Shown here: positions 8,577 through 16,253 of the stretch, in pieces | How the letters are laid out: each line of letters begins with the position of its first letter | How positions within the stretch are numbered: the first letter of the stretch is position 1 | NCBI RefSeq assembly: GCF_040675855.1 | Contig: NZ_JBEGIK010000001.1 | Coordinates: forward strand, 930,001 to 994,000 | Reading direction: 5' to 3' | DNA from: Microbacterium sp. LWH3-1.2 | GTDB lineage: Bacteria; Actinomycetota; Actinomycetes; Actinomycetales; Microbacteriaceae | Length of the DNA: 64,000 bases | Made by a program: the position numbers and the translations under genes | The notes under the pieces: generated by a model | Databases searched by the model: none | What the model was told of the DNA's origin: nothing | The model's input: the letters and a program-made list of their open reading frames with translations, nothing else

Positions 8577-9097
8577 GATGCAGCTCCTTCGTCCTGGTGA
8601 CCGTCGTGGATCGCTGCGCGAAGCCGGAGGAGGGCGATCTCGGCGAGCTGGCCCGTCGCCTCGGCGGCCTCGGTCTCGTCGTCACCCCGGAGGCGGCGCT
8701 CGAGTGCGGCGAGCATCTCCTCGGGAGACCGGCCCGCCGCGCGGATGAGGAAGACCCGCCCGAACCGCGCCTCATAGGCGGCGTTGCCCGCGGCGATCCG
8801 AGCGGTGACGTCGGCGCCGGCATCCGTCATCGATGCCTGTTCGCGGCGGGATGCCGCAGCCTCTTCGCCCTCGCTCGCGAGCTTCTCGCCGATGCGGGGA
8901 TGGTGCGCGAGAGCGGCGTCGAGGTCGGCGCGCGTCCACCCGGCGGCGAGCTCGGCGGCGCGGGCGGCGAGCGCGCCGACCGAGCCGTACGGCCGATCCG
9001 CGACGAGGGTATCGACCCATGCGGGAATCGCGGCCCACACAGCGACGAGCGCGTAGGCGGACTCCGTGTCCAGCTCGTCGAACTCTTCGATTCTCAC
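8573..9097 (-). CDS. uraD: 2-oxo-4-hydroxy-4-carboxy-5-ureidoimidazoline (OHCU) decarboxylase
   Basis: A 174-residue enzyme that decarboxylates OHCU to S-allantoin, the last step of urate oxidation. Family marks are HPRIGE at 66-71 with the catalytic His, SRREQA near 83-88, and YEARFGRVFLIRAAGRS (about 108-124), the signature block of the family. The GTG start at 9097 leads an operon with hpxO. A promoter with TAGCGT (minus strand, 9121-9126) and GlnR-like elements lies just upstream. Length is normal for a stand-alone UraD. Confidence 0.93.
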   Translation of the reverse strand: MRIEEFDELDTESAYALVAVWAAIPAWVDTLVADRPYGSVGALAARAAELAAGWTRADLDAALAHHPRIGEKLASEGEEAAASRREQASMTDAGADVTARIAAGNAAYEARFGRVFLIRAAGRSPEEMLAALERRLRGDDETEAAEATGQLAEIALLRLRAAIHDGHQDEGAAS

Positions 9098-9120
9098 GTC
9101 GATCGATCCCCTCGTCCCGG

Positions 9121-9174
9121 ACGCTACCGGTGTGCCGTTCGGTGGGGATTTCCGCGTTGTGACGAGCGTGTGAC
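9121..9174 (-). promoter_or_regulatory. Promoter and GlnR-like box of uraD-hpxO
   Basis: Read on the minus strand, GTCAC-N6-GTCAC-N6-GAAAT (9174 to 9148) precedes TAGCGT (9126 to 9121). This matches the published actinobacterial GlnR consensus GTNAC-N6-GAAAC with one change in the last half. The GAAAT half ends 21 bases before the -10 box. See the finding on GlnR boxes. Confidence 0.6.
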
Positions 9175-9209
9175 CGTCGCCCGGCCAGGCACCGGAGTGG
9201 GTCCCGCGG

Positions 9210-9824
9210 TCAGCGGTCGGGGTGCACGATGAGCCACTGAGCCACGGCGGGTTCCGTACCGGTGTTGTGGATGCGGTGCGGGCGCGAGCACGGGTAGCTG
9301 ATCGAGTCGCCCGGACGAAGGACCACGCGCTCGTCGTCGAAGTCGATGGTCAACTCGCCCGAGATCATGTTGCCGACCTCGTACCCGTCGTGACGGAACA
9401 GCTCGGTATCGGGATGCGCGGTGCCGCCGGGCGGATAGACGGACTCGAACAGGTCGACGCCGGGCGTCGGGCCGGGTGACAGCCGCCGGAACGCGACGCC
9501 GCTGTCGAGCGTCACGCTCGAGGAGTGGGCGGCACGCTGGAGCGCGAACCCGGCGACGGTCGTGTCGGCCTCGGCGGCACCTCCGGCACGGGCGTCGAAG
9601 ACCGCGGCCAGCGGCACGCCCAGGGCGTCGGTGATGGCGATCAGCCGCGACACGCTGGGCTGCAGCACACCTCGCTCGATCTGCGAGACCGCGCTCGGCG
9701 AGATGCTCAGCGCGTCGGCGAGCGACCGCGCCGACATCCCGCGCTGCAGGCGCAGGTCGCGCAGGCGCGCGCCCACTCCGGCCTGGGTGGCGGCGTCGAG
9801 GACGGCCTCGCGGTCGAGCGTCAT
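9210..9824 (-). CDS. XRE-family regulator with C-terminal cupin domain
   Basis: A 204-residue protein with a helix-turn-helix of the XRE/Cro type at about 18-72 (LRDLRLQRGMSARSLADALSI, then SPSAVSQIERG) and a small cupin_2 barrel at about 125-200 (GYEVGNMISGELTIDFDDE, then PGDSISYPCSRPHRIHN). This architecture senses a small metabolite through the cupin. ATG 9824 has TAGGAT six bases upstream, so it is probably leaderless. It lies between uraD-hpxO and the divergent permease-racemase-allantoinase operon, so it is the likely local regulator, perhaps through the two GTGAAG palindromes nearby. The effector is unknown. Confidence 0.88.
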   Translation of the reverse strand: MTLDREAVLDAATQAGVGARLRDLRLQRGMSARSLADALSISPSAVSQIERGVLQPSVSRLIAITDALGVPLAAVFDARAGGAAEADTTVAGFALQRAAHSSSVTLDSGVAFRRLSPGPTPGVDLFESVYPPGGTAHPDTELFRHDGYEVGNMISGELTIDFDDERVVLRPGDSISYPCSRPHRIHNTGTEPAVAQWLIVHPDR

Positions 9825-9890
9825 GCGTGAATCCTAGCCATCCGCGCCTGGCCGGCGGCCCCGGCTGTCGGACGGGGAACCTTCGCGGCC

Positions 9891-9908
9891 GTGAAGTGTC
9901 AACTTCAC
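9891..9908. promoter_or_regulatory. Palindromic operator, distal copy
   Basis: GTGAAGT-GTCA-ACTTCAC, perfect seven-base arms around four bases. A second palindrome of the same form is centred 52 bases downstream, five helical turns away, which suggests two repressor dimers on one DNA face. Confidence 0.65.
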
Positions 9909-9914
9909 AAACGC

Positions 9915-9957
9915 GTTACAGGGCGGAAACCCGAAGGGAAACGTGAAGCAATAGCTT
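9915..9957 (+). promoter_or_regulatory. GlnR-like box and -10 of the allantoin operon
   Basis: GTTAC (9915-9919), six bases, then GAAAC (9926-9930): an exact GTNAC-N6-GAAAC match. TAGCTT at 9952-9957 follows after 21 bases, the same spacing as at the uraD promoter. This would place the transcript start near 9964, about 90 bases before the permease ATG. The element lies between the two GTGAAG palindromes. Confidence 0.6.
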
Positions 9958-9960
9958 CAC
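9943..9960. promoter_or_regulatory. Palindromic operator, proximal copy
   Basis: GTGAAGC-AATA-GCTTCAC, perfect seven-base arms around four bases. It covers the inferred -10 box (9952-9957), so a bound protein would block RNA polymerase. Confidence 0.65.
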
Positions 9961-10054
9961 TAGCAGCACCACCAGGCCGCGGACTCCACGTCGTGGTCCT
10001 CGCTCACCGTGATGCGGGGCATCCGTCCCCGCTGGGAACCTGGAAGGTACGCGC

Positions 10055-11716
10055 ATGACCCCCACCCCCGAGCAGGCAGCCGCCGCTCCACCCACCGCCC
10101 CGCAGGACATCGTCGAAGCCGCCGGCCACCCGGTCGGCTCGGGCAACATGAAGCCGGAGTACGACCCGCGCCTCGCCAATGAGGACCTCGCGCCGCTGCG
10201 CACGCAGAAATGGTCGTGGTACAACATCTTCGCGTTCTGGATGTCGGACGTGCACTCGGTCGGAGGTTACGTCACTGCGGGCTCCCTCTTCGCGCTGGGC
10301 ATCGCGGCGTGGCAGGTGCTCGTGGCCCTGGTCGTCGGCATCGTCATCGTGCAGGTCTTCACGAACCTCGTCGCCAAGCCGAGCCAGAAGACGGGCGTGC
10401 CCTACCCGGTCGTGAACCGCGCGATCTTCGGCATCAAGGGCGCCAACATCCCGGCGATCATCCGCGGCATCATCGCGATCGCCTGGTACGGCGTGCAGAC
10501 GTTCCTCGCGGCCGAGTCGCTGAACATCATCTTCCTGAAGTTCGTGCCAGGCTCCGAGGCGCTCCTCGAGGTCGGGTTCCTCGGCCTCTCGGCGCTCGGG
10601 TGGATCTCGTACACCATCCTCTGGATCGCCCAAGTGGCGCTCTTCTGGAACGGCATGGAGGTCATCCGCCGGTTCATCGACTGGGCCGGTCCCGCGGTGT
10701 ACGTCGTGATGATCATCCTCGCGGTGTACCTGGTCTCGGAGGCGGGCTGGGAGAACATCAACCTCAACCTGTCGGACCCGGATGCCGCCCCCACCGACTT
10801 CTGGGGCACGATCGGCCTCATGGCCATGGCGGTGAGCATCGTCGTCGCCTACTTCTCGGGCCCGATGCTGAACTTCGGCGACTTCGCCCGCTACGGCAAG
10901 TCGTTCCGCCAGGTCAAGCGCGGCAACTTCTGGGGTCTGCCGGTGAACTTCCTCTTCTTCTCGATCCTGACGGTCATCACGGCTGCGGCGACGGTCCCCG
11001 TGTTCGGGGAGCTCATCGTCGATCCGATCCACACGGTCGAGGCGATCGGGACGCCGTTCGCGATCCTGCTCGGCGGGCTCACGTTCGTCACCGCGACCGT
11101 CGGCATCAACATCGTGGCGAACTTCATCTCGCCGGCATTCGACTTCTCCAACGTCGCACCGCAGAAGATCTCGTGGCGCATGGGCGGAATGATCGCCGCG
11201 GTCGGCTCGGTGTTCCTGATGCCGTGGAACTGGTATTCGAACGCGGATGCGATCCACTACTCGCTGGGGGTGCTGGCCGCGCTCATCGGCCCGCTGTTCG
11301 GGCTGCTCATCGCCGGCTACTACATCGCGGCGCGACAGCGGATCAAGACCGACGCGATGTTCACGATGGACGAGAGCGGTCCGTACTGGTACCGGAAGGG
11401 CTACAACCCCAACGCCCTGAAGACGCTGCTGGCCGCCGGCATCCCCACGGTGCTCATCGCGATCTTCCCGAAGCTGTTCGCGGACCTCGGCCTCTTCGAC
11501 GTCGCCTGGATCAGCAACTACACGTGGTTCATCGGGTGCGGGCTGGGGTACTTCCTGTTCGTGCTCTTCGAGCGCCTCGACCCGCGGGTGCCGACCTTCG
11601 AGGGGGAGACCGACGGGATCTCCGACGGCACGACCGACGGCGCGGCGGCGACGGCCGCGTCGGAGCCGCCCGCGGTCTCGTCCGAGATCCCCGTGGTCGC
11701 CGAGGACAAGGCGTGA
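10055..11716 (+). CDS. NCS1-family nucleobase/allantoin:cation symporter
   Basis: A 553-residue inner-membrane permease with about 12 hydrophobic segments. The N-terminal NEDLAPLRTQKWSWYNIFAFWMSDVHS, split around residues 43-69, is the typical NCS1 entry, followed by VPYPVVNRAIFGIKGANIPAIIRG in the family position. NCS1 carriers import allantoin, hydantoins, uracil or purines with Na+ or H+. As first gene of an operon with racemase and allantoinase, allantoin is the likeliest substrate. GGAAGG lies seven bases before the ATG. The C-terminal tail (about 515-553) is acidic and disordered. Confidence 0.9.
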   Translation: MTPTPEQAAAAPPTAPQDIVEAAGHPVGSGNMKPEYDPRLANEDLAPLRTQKWSWYNIFAFWMSDVHSVGGYVTAGSLFALGIAAWQVLVALVVGIVIVQVFTNLVAKPSQKTGVPYPVVNRAIFGIKGANIPAIIRGIIAIAWYGVQTFLAAESLNIIFLKFVPGSEALLEVGFLGLSALGWISYTILWIAQVALFWNGMEVIRRFIDWAGPAVYVVMIILAVYLVSEAGWENINLNLSDPDAAPTDFWGTIGLMAMAVSIVVAYFSGPMLNFGDFARYGKSFRQVKRGNFWGLPVNFLFFSILTVITAAATVPVFGELIVDPIHTVEAIGTPFAILLGGLTFVTATVGINIVANFISPAFDFSNVAPQKISWRMGGMIAAVGSVFLMPWNWYSNADAIHYSLGVLAALIGPLFGLLIAGYYIAARQRIKTDAMFTMDESGPYWYRKGYNPNALKTLLAAGIPTVLIAIFPKLFADLGLFDVAWISNYTWFIGCGLGYFLFVLFERLDPRVPTFEGETDGISDGTTDGAAATAASEPPAVSSEIPVVAEDKA

Positions 11717-12426
11717 GGATCACCCTCGTCAACCCCAACACCTCCCGGGCGATGACCGCGAAGATCGCGGCCGCCGCCCGGGAGGTCGCGGGGCCCGAGG
11801 TCGAGGTCGTCGCCGTCTGCCCCGACGAGGGGCGGGGGGCGATCGAGAGCCACGTCGACGAGGCGTTCGCCGCCGTCGCGGTGGTCGAGCTGATTGAACG
11901 CGACCTCGCGGACGGGGGCAGCGACGCGTACGTCATCGCATGCTTCGGCGACCCGGGGCTCGATGCGGCGCGCGAACTGACGGAGGCCCCGGTGGTCGGC
12001 ATCGCGGAGGCCGCGATGCACGTCGCATCGATCTCGGGGCGCCACTTCGGCGTCGTGACCACACTGGCGCGCACGCTCGGGCGTGCCCGCGACCTGGTGT
12101 CGCGGTACGGGATGACGCGGGCCTGCGTCTCTCTGGGCGCGTCGGGCATTCCCGTGCTCGACCTCGAGGACACCACTTCCGAGTCCTTCGAGGTGATCGC
12201 CGGACGGTGTCTGGAGGCCGTGGAGCGGGACGGAGCCGACGCGATCGTGCTCGGCTGTGCAGGAATGGCCGACCTGTGCCATGCTCTGGCCGGCCGGGTG
12301 GGCGTGCCGGTGGTGGACGGGGTGGCCGCCGCCGTCGGAATCGCTGCGGGCATGGCGCGGATGGCCGTCGGCACGAGCAAGCGCGACGAGTACGCCCCGC
12401 CGCCTCATCGCGGCCTGCTGGTGTGA
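11713..12426 (+). CDS. hpxA: Asp/Glu/hydantoin racemase family, probable allantoin racemase
   Basis: A 237-residue cytosolic racemase with the two catalytic cysteines of the family, C77 in IACFGDPGL and C182 in LGCAGMADL. The N-terminal ITLVNPNTS is diagnostic of the hydantoin/allantoin racemase branch. It would interconvert R- and S-allantoin so that allantoinase can use all of it. The GTG start overlaps the permease stop (GTGA), giving translational coupling. The assignment to allantoin rather than other hydantoins rests on its place between the permease and allB. Confidence 0.82.
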   Translation: MRITLVNPNTSRAMTAKIAAAAREVAGPEVEVVAVCPDEGRGAIESHVDEAFAAVAVVELIERDLADGGSDAYVIACFGDPGLDAARELTEAPVVGIAEAAMHVASISGRHFGVVTTLARTLGRARDLVSRYGMTRACVSLGASGIPVLDLEDTTSESFEVIAGRCLEAVERDGADAIVLGCAGMADLCHALAGRVGVPVVDGVAAAVGIAAGMARMAVGTSKRDEYAPPPHRGLLV

Positions 12427-12513
12427 CGGTTCATGTCGCCGTAATGACAGGGCATTCCACGGGGACCATCTTCGCGGGATGCTGTGAGGCAGAGCCCGAG
12501 GAGGTCACACGTG

Positions 12514-13905
12514 ATGCAGCTGGGGATCCGCGGCGATAAGAGCGGCCGCATCCAGGCCTCGCGGGCGTGGATCGACGGCGCCTTCCACCCGGCCGACATC
12601 GTGTTCGAGCACGGGGTGGTGACCGCGATCGAGTCGCCCGCGGCATTCGTGCGGGGCGCGGCGATCGTGCCCGACGACGCCGTGCTGCTTCCCGGGCTCG
12701 TCGACTCCCACGTTCACGTCAACGAGCCGGGGCGCACCGAGTGGGAGGGGTTCCGGTCGGCGACCCTCGCGGCGGCGGCCGGCGGCGTGACGACGATCGT
12801 CGACATGCCGCTGAACTCCGTGCCTCCCACGACGACGCCCGAGGCCCTCACGGTGAAACGGGCCGCGGCGAAGCCGGCGGCCTACGTCGACGTGGGGTTC
12901 TGGGGCGGCGCGGTGCCCGGGAACCTCGGCCGGCTGGGCCCGCTGCACGCGGCGGGCGTGTACGGCTTCAAGTGCTTCCTGTCGCCGTCCGGGGTCGACG
13001 AGTTCGGCCACCTCGACCGGTCGCAGCTCGCGGCGGCGATGGAGGAGATCGCCGCGCTCGGCTCGCGCCTCATCGTGCACGCCGAAGACCCCGCCCTGCT
13101 CCACGAGCATGCCGCACTCGGGCGGGGGTACGCGGCGTTCCTGGCGTCGCGGCCCCCCGCGAGCGAGGCGTCCGCCATCGACGCCGTCATCGCCGAGGCG
13201 CGCCGCACGGGTGCGCGGGCGCACATCCTGCACCTCAGCGACGCGCGCTCGCTCCCCGCGATCCGTGCAGCCAAGGCCGACGGGATCGCGCTCACGGTCG
13301 AGACCTGCCCGCACTACCTCACGATCGCCGCCGAGGAGATCCCCGACGGTGCGGCCGAGTTCAAGTGCTGCCCGCCGATCCGCGAGGCCTCCAATCGCGA
13401 CCTGCTCTGGTCGGGCGTCGTCGACGGGACGATCGACGCGATCGTCAGCGACCATTCGCCGTCGACGGTCGATCTCAAGCGCTCCGGGGACGGCGACTTC
13501 GGCCTGGCGTGGGGGGGCATCGCGGGCCTCCAGGTCGGATTGTCAGCTGTGTGGACCGAAGCGCGGAGCCGCGGCATCCCGTTCGAGACGATCCTGCCGC
13601 TGTACACGACGGGGCCGGCCGCGGTGGCCGGGCTCGACGATGTCGGCGTGCTCGAGGTCGGGGCGCCGGCGCACTTCACGGCCTTCGGACTGGACGACCC
13701 GTTCGAGATCCGTGCAGAAGAGCTGCTCCACAAGAACCCGATCACCGCGTACGACCGGCGGCTGCTCACCGGACGCGTGCGCCGCACCTGGCTGCACGGG
13801 CGATCGATCTACGACGTCACCGAAGGCGGCGCGGGAGCGGCGCCCCAGTTCCGCGGGCGACCGCGCGGGCGGCTGCTGAGCGCGGCAGTGCACACCGTCG
13901 CGTGA
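12514..13905 (+). CDS. allB: Allantoinase
   Basis: A 463-residue cyclic amidohydrolase that opens the allantoin ring to allantoate. The metal site is complete: H66 and H68 in DSHVHVNEPG, the carboxylated lysine K153 in YGFKCFLSPSG, H189 in IVHAED, the HILHLSDA block (237-243), and D313 in VSDHSPS. FKCCPPIRE near 283-291 is typical of AllB. GAGGAGG lies before a GTG at 12511 and an adjacent in-frame ATG at 12514. Either may start the protein. About 85 bases separate it from the racemase, so it may also have its own promoter. Confidence 0.94.
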   Translation: MQLGIRGDKSGRIQASRAWIDGAFHPADIVFEHGVVTAIESPAAFVRGAAIVPDDAVLLPGLVDSHVHVNEPGRTEWEGFRSATLAAAAGGVTTIVDMPLNSVPPTTTPEALTVKRAAAKPAAYVDVGFWGGAVPGNLGRLGPLHAAGVYGFKCFLSPSGVDEFGHLDRSQLAAAMEEIAALGSRLIVHAEDPALLHEHAALGRGYAAFLASRPPASEASAIDAVIAEARRTGARAHILHLSDARSLPAIRAAKADGIALTVETCPHYLTIAAEEIPDGAAEFKCCPPIREASNRDLLWSGVVDGTIDAIVSDHSPSTVDLKRSGDGDFGLAWGGIAGLQVGLSAVWTEARSRGIPFETILPLYTTGPAAVAGLDDVGVLEVGAPAHFTAFGLDDPFEIRAEELLHKNPITAYDRRLLTGRVRRTWLHGRSIYDVTEGGAGAAPQFRGRPRGRLLSAAVHTVA

Positions 13906-13942
13906 CGTCGCTTGCTGCACGCGGGGCGCGGACCGCCGGCAC

Positions 13943-14656
13943 TCATGCGCCGGAGTCGCGGGCCTCTTCGATGACCTCGGCGATCTCGTCCAGGTGCACA
14001 CGCATCGCGGCCTCGGCGGCGTCGCCGTCGCGCGCCTGGAGGGCGCGCAGTATCCGCGTGTGCCCGGCATAGGAGAGCTGCCGACCGTGATCCTCCAGGT
14101 GCGAGTACACCCGCGCTTCCACGGTCCATGCCACGGTCAGTTCGCTGAGGGAGGCCAGCAGCGCGTTCCGCGTGGCGCGCGCGACCGCCACATGGAACGC
14201 CACGTCGAGGCGGACCGACTCGTCCGCGTCGCGGGTCGTCGCCGACTGCTGCAGCAGGCTCGTCAGGGCGTCGAGCTCGTCGGCCTCGATCCGCCCCGCC
14301 GCCAGCCGCGCGATCTGCGGTTCGACGACGATGCGCAGCTCGGCGGAATCGTGGAACTGCGCGGCATCGTGTTCGAGGTGCGCGGTGAAGGTCGCCATCA
14401 GCGGCAGGCTCGTCGACACCCTCGTGCCACGACCCTGCTGTCGGTCGAGCAGTCCGAGCAGCTCCAGGCGCAGCAGTGCCTCCCGGAGCGCATTCCGAGA
14501 CACGCCGAGCTCCACGGCGAGGGAACGCTCGGGAGCGAGCCGCTCACCCGGCGCGAGAACGCCGGTGACGATCAGCCGCTGCAGGTGGCGCACGACGTCA
14601 TCGGCGACCGAACCGCCCTGCCGGGCGAAGGGAGCCGGTTGGCGGCGGTCGGTCAC
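13943..14656 (-). CDS. GntR/FCD-family transcriptional regulator
   Basis: A 237-residue regulator with a winged helix-turn-helix at about 17-80 (GVLAPGERLAPERSLAVELGVSRNALREAL region) and an all-helical FCD ligand domain from about 95, which usually binds a carboxylate with a metal held by Asp/His residues (D149-H153 region and later His). GTG start. It is divergent from the SLC1-carrier operon, with two GGT-AGG-ACC sites in between, so it most likely represses that operon and responds to an intermediate such as allantoate, ureidoglycine, oxalurate or glyoxylate (inference). Confidence 0.9.
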   Translation of the reverse strand: MTDRRQPAPFARQGGSVADDVVRHLQRLIVTGVLAPGERLAPERSLAVELGVSRNALREALLRLELLGLLDRQQGRGTRVSTSLPLMATFTAHLEHDAAQFHDSAELRIVVEPQIARLAAGRIEADELDALTSLLQQSATTRDADESVRLDVAFHVAVARATRNALLASLSELTVAWTVEARVYSHLEDHGRQLSYAGHTRILRALQARDGDAAEAAMRVHLDEIAEVIEEARDSGA

Positions 14657-14765
14657 GGTCGCCCTCCCAGCAGGCCACGAACGGCGGGCAGAGTGCGATG
14701 CCCCGGTCGTCTCTCAGTGTGGCATGCGCGTGCGTCTCCGATGACCCGACCCACTCCACGGTCAA

Positions 14766-14778
14766 TGGGTAGGACCAA
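14766..14778. promoter_or_regulatory. GntR-type operator 1
   Basis: TGGGT-AGG-ACCAA has the TNGGTNNNACCNA symmetry of FCD-type GntR sites. It lies in the divergent region between the GntR gene and the SLC1 carrier. Site 2 carries the same core in the opposite orientation 86 bases away. Confidence 0.55.
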
Positions 14779-14851
14779 TCCGCCGGCCGGTCGAAGACCG
14801 CTTGCGTATCGAGCAGGTTTCGAGGAGTCGGCCTCATGTAAAAACCCCGTT

Positions 14852-14864
14852 ACGGTCCTACCAA
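14852..14864. promoter_or_regulatory. GntR-type operator 2
   Basis: ACGGT-CCT-ACCAA, the inverted counterpart of operator 1. It lies about 30 bases upstream of a TAGCGT -10 candidate (14893-14898) for the SLC1-carrier operon. Confidence 0.55.
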
Positions 14865-14951
14865 TTCATGCAATCGGCGCCGCCAGAGTCTCTAGCGTGA
14901 TCATGTCCCGGCGTCCGATCGTTGGTCGGCGCCCCGCGAACGGAGGCACAC

Positions 14952-16253
14952 ATGAAGAAGACTCTGAAGCACCCGGCGTTCCAGATCGGCGTCGCCGCAA
15001 TCCTCGGCGTCGTCTTCGGCCTGATCGTGGGCGAGTGGGCAGCCAATCTCAAGTTCATCGGCGACCTGTTCATCCGGCTCATCCAGATGGCCATCGTGCC
15101 GCTGGTCATGTCGTCGGTCATCGTCGCGACGGGCTCGATGACCGGGTCGGGCATGGGGAAGCTGGCCTTCCGCACGTTCAAGTGGATGATCGGGTTCTCG
15201 ATCGTGGCCGCGATCATCGCGTGGGTGATCAGCGTCCTGATCCAGCCCGGCGCGGGAATCGACTTCTCCGGTGCGGTGGATCCGACGCTGGAGGACGCCG
15301 CCGGCGAGACCGCCGGCTGGCAGGACACCGTGCTCAACTTCGTCTCGACGAACATCTTCGCGGCCATGTCGACGGCGACCATGGTTCCGATCATCATCTT
15401 CTCGCTGCTGTTCGGCGTCGCCCTGAACGCCTACATCTCGAAGACGGGCAACCGGCTGGTTCTCGAGTTCTTCGAATCGATCCAGCAGGTCGTGCTGACG
15501 ATGATCCGCTTCGTGATGCTGATCGCACCCATCGGCGTGTTCTGCCTGCTGGCGAATCTCGCCGGCACCGTCGGGTTCGCCGTCATCACGAGCGCCCTGA
15601 AGTACCTCGGGTCGACGCTCGTCGGCGTGCTGATCCTCTTCGCCCTCTTCGTCCTGGTCGTGTGGCTGCGCACCGGCCTCAACCCGGCGCGGCTTCCCAG
15701 CAAGCTCGCCGATCAGACCCTGATCGCCATCACCACGACCAGCTCGGCCGTCACCTTCCCGACCGTGCTGCGATCCGCTGTCGAGAAGGTCGGGGTGAGT
15801 CAGGCCGTCGCGAACTTCACGCTCTCGGTCGGCCTCACCATGGGCTCGTACGGCGCCGTGCTCAACTACATGATCGTCGTGATGTTCCTCGCGCAGTCGG
15901 GCGGCATGACACTCGACTTCGGGACGATCGTTCTCGGCATGGCGCTCGCCATCCTCCTCAACATGGGCACCATCACCGTCCCCGGCGGCTTCCCCGTCGT
16001 CGCGATGTTCCTCGCGACCTCGCTCGGCCTGCCCTTCGAGGCGGTGGGGCTCCTCATCGCGGTCGACTGGTTCGCCGGAATCTTCCGCACTTTCCTCAAC
16101 GTCAACGGCGACACCTTCGTCGCCATGCTCGTGGCGAACGCCAGCAACGAGATCGACCGCGACGTCTACAACGGCACCAAGACCGTCACGACCGACGCCG
16201 TCGACCTCGAAGCGCTGAACGCGCAGTTCGAGAAGGCGGATGCTGCCGACTGA
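14952..16253 (+). CDS. SLC1 (DAACS) dicarboxylate/amino-acid:cation symporter
   Basis: A 433-residue membrane carrier with the SLC1 fold: eight hydrophobic helices, the first re-entrant loop TTTSSAVTFPT at 261-271 (family TTSSAATLP), NMGTITVPGG near 337-346, and the eighth helix with D372, R379 and N383-N385-G386-D387. Family members import C4-dicarboxylates, glutamate or related carboxylates with Na+ or H+. The companions here suggest a purine-derived carboxylate such as allantoate, ureidoglycolate or oxalurate, but this is not shown. The start at 14952 has GGAGG five bases upstream. The next start codon overlaps its stop (TGATG). Confidence 0.88.
   Translation: MKKTLKHPAFQIGVAAILGVVFGLIVGEWAANLKFIGDLFIRLIQMAIVPLVMSSVIVATGSMTGSGMGKLAFRTFKWMIGFSIVAAIIAWVISVLIQPGAGIDFSGAVDPTLEDAAGETAGWQDTVLNFVSTNIFAAMSTATMVPIIIFSLLFGVALNAYISKTGNRLVLEFFESIQQVVLTMIRFVMLIAPIGVFCLLANLAGTVGFAVITSALKYLGSTLVGVLILFALFVLVVWLRTGLNPARLPSKLADQTLIAITTTSSAVTFPTVLRSAVEKVGVSQAVANFTLSVGLTMGSYGAVLNYMIVVMFLAQSGGMTLDFGTIVLGMALAILLNMGTITVPGGFPVVAMFLATSLGLPFEAVGLLIAVDWFAGIFRTFLNVNGDTFVAMLVANASNEIDRDVYNGTKTVTTDAVDLEALNAQFEKADAAD

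Noticed and set aside
14598..14837. 79-codon minus-strand frame upstream of the GntR gene
   Set aside because: It covers the operator region between divergent genes and overlaps the GntR start. No codon signature or family resemblance.
13994..16252. Apparent long N-terminal extension of the formamidase-like gene
   Set aside because: It runs through the GntR gene and the SLC1 carrier in another frame with low-complexity translation. The overlap start at 16253 fits the operon.
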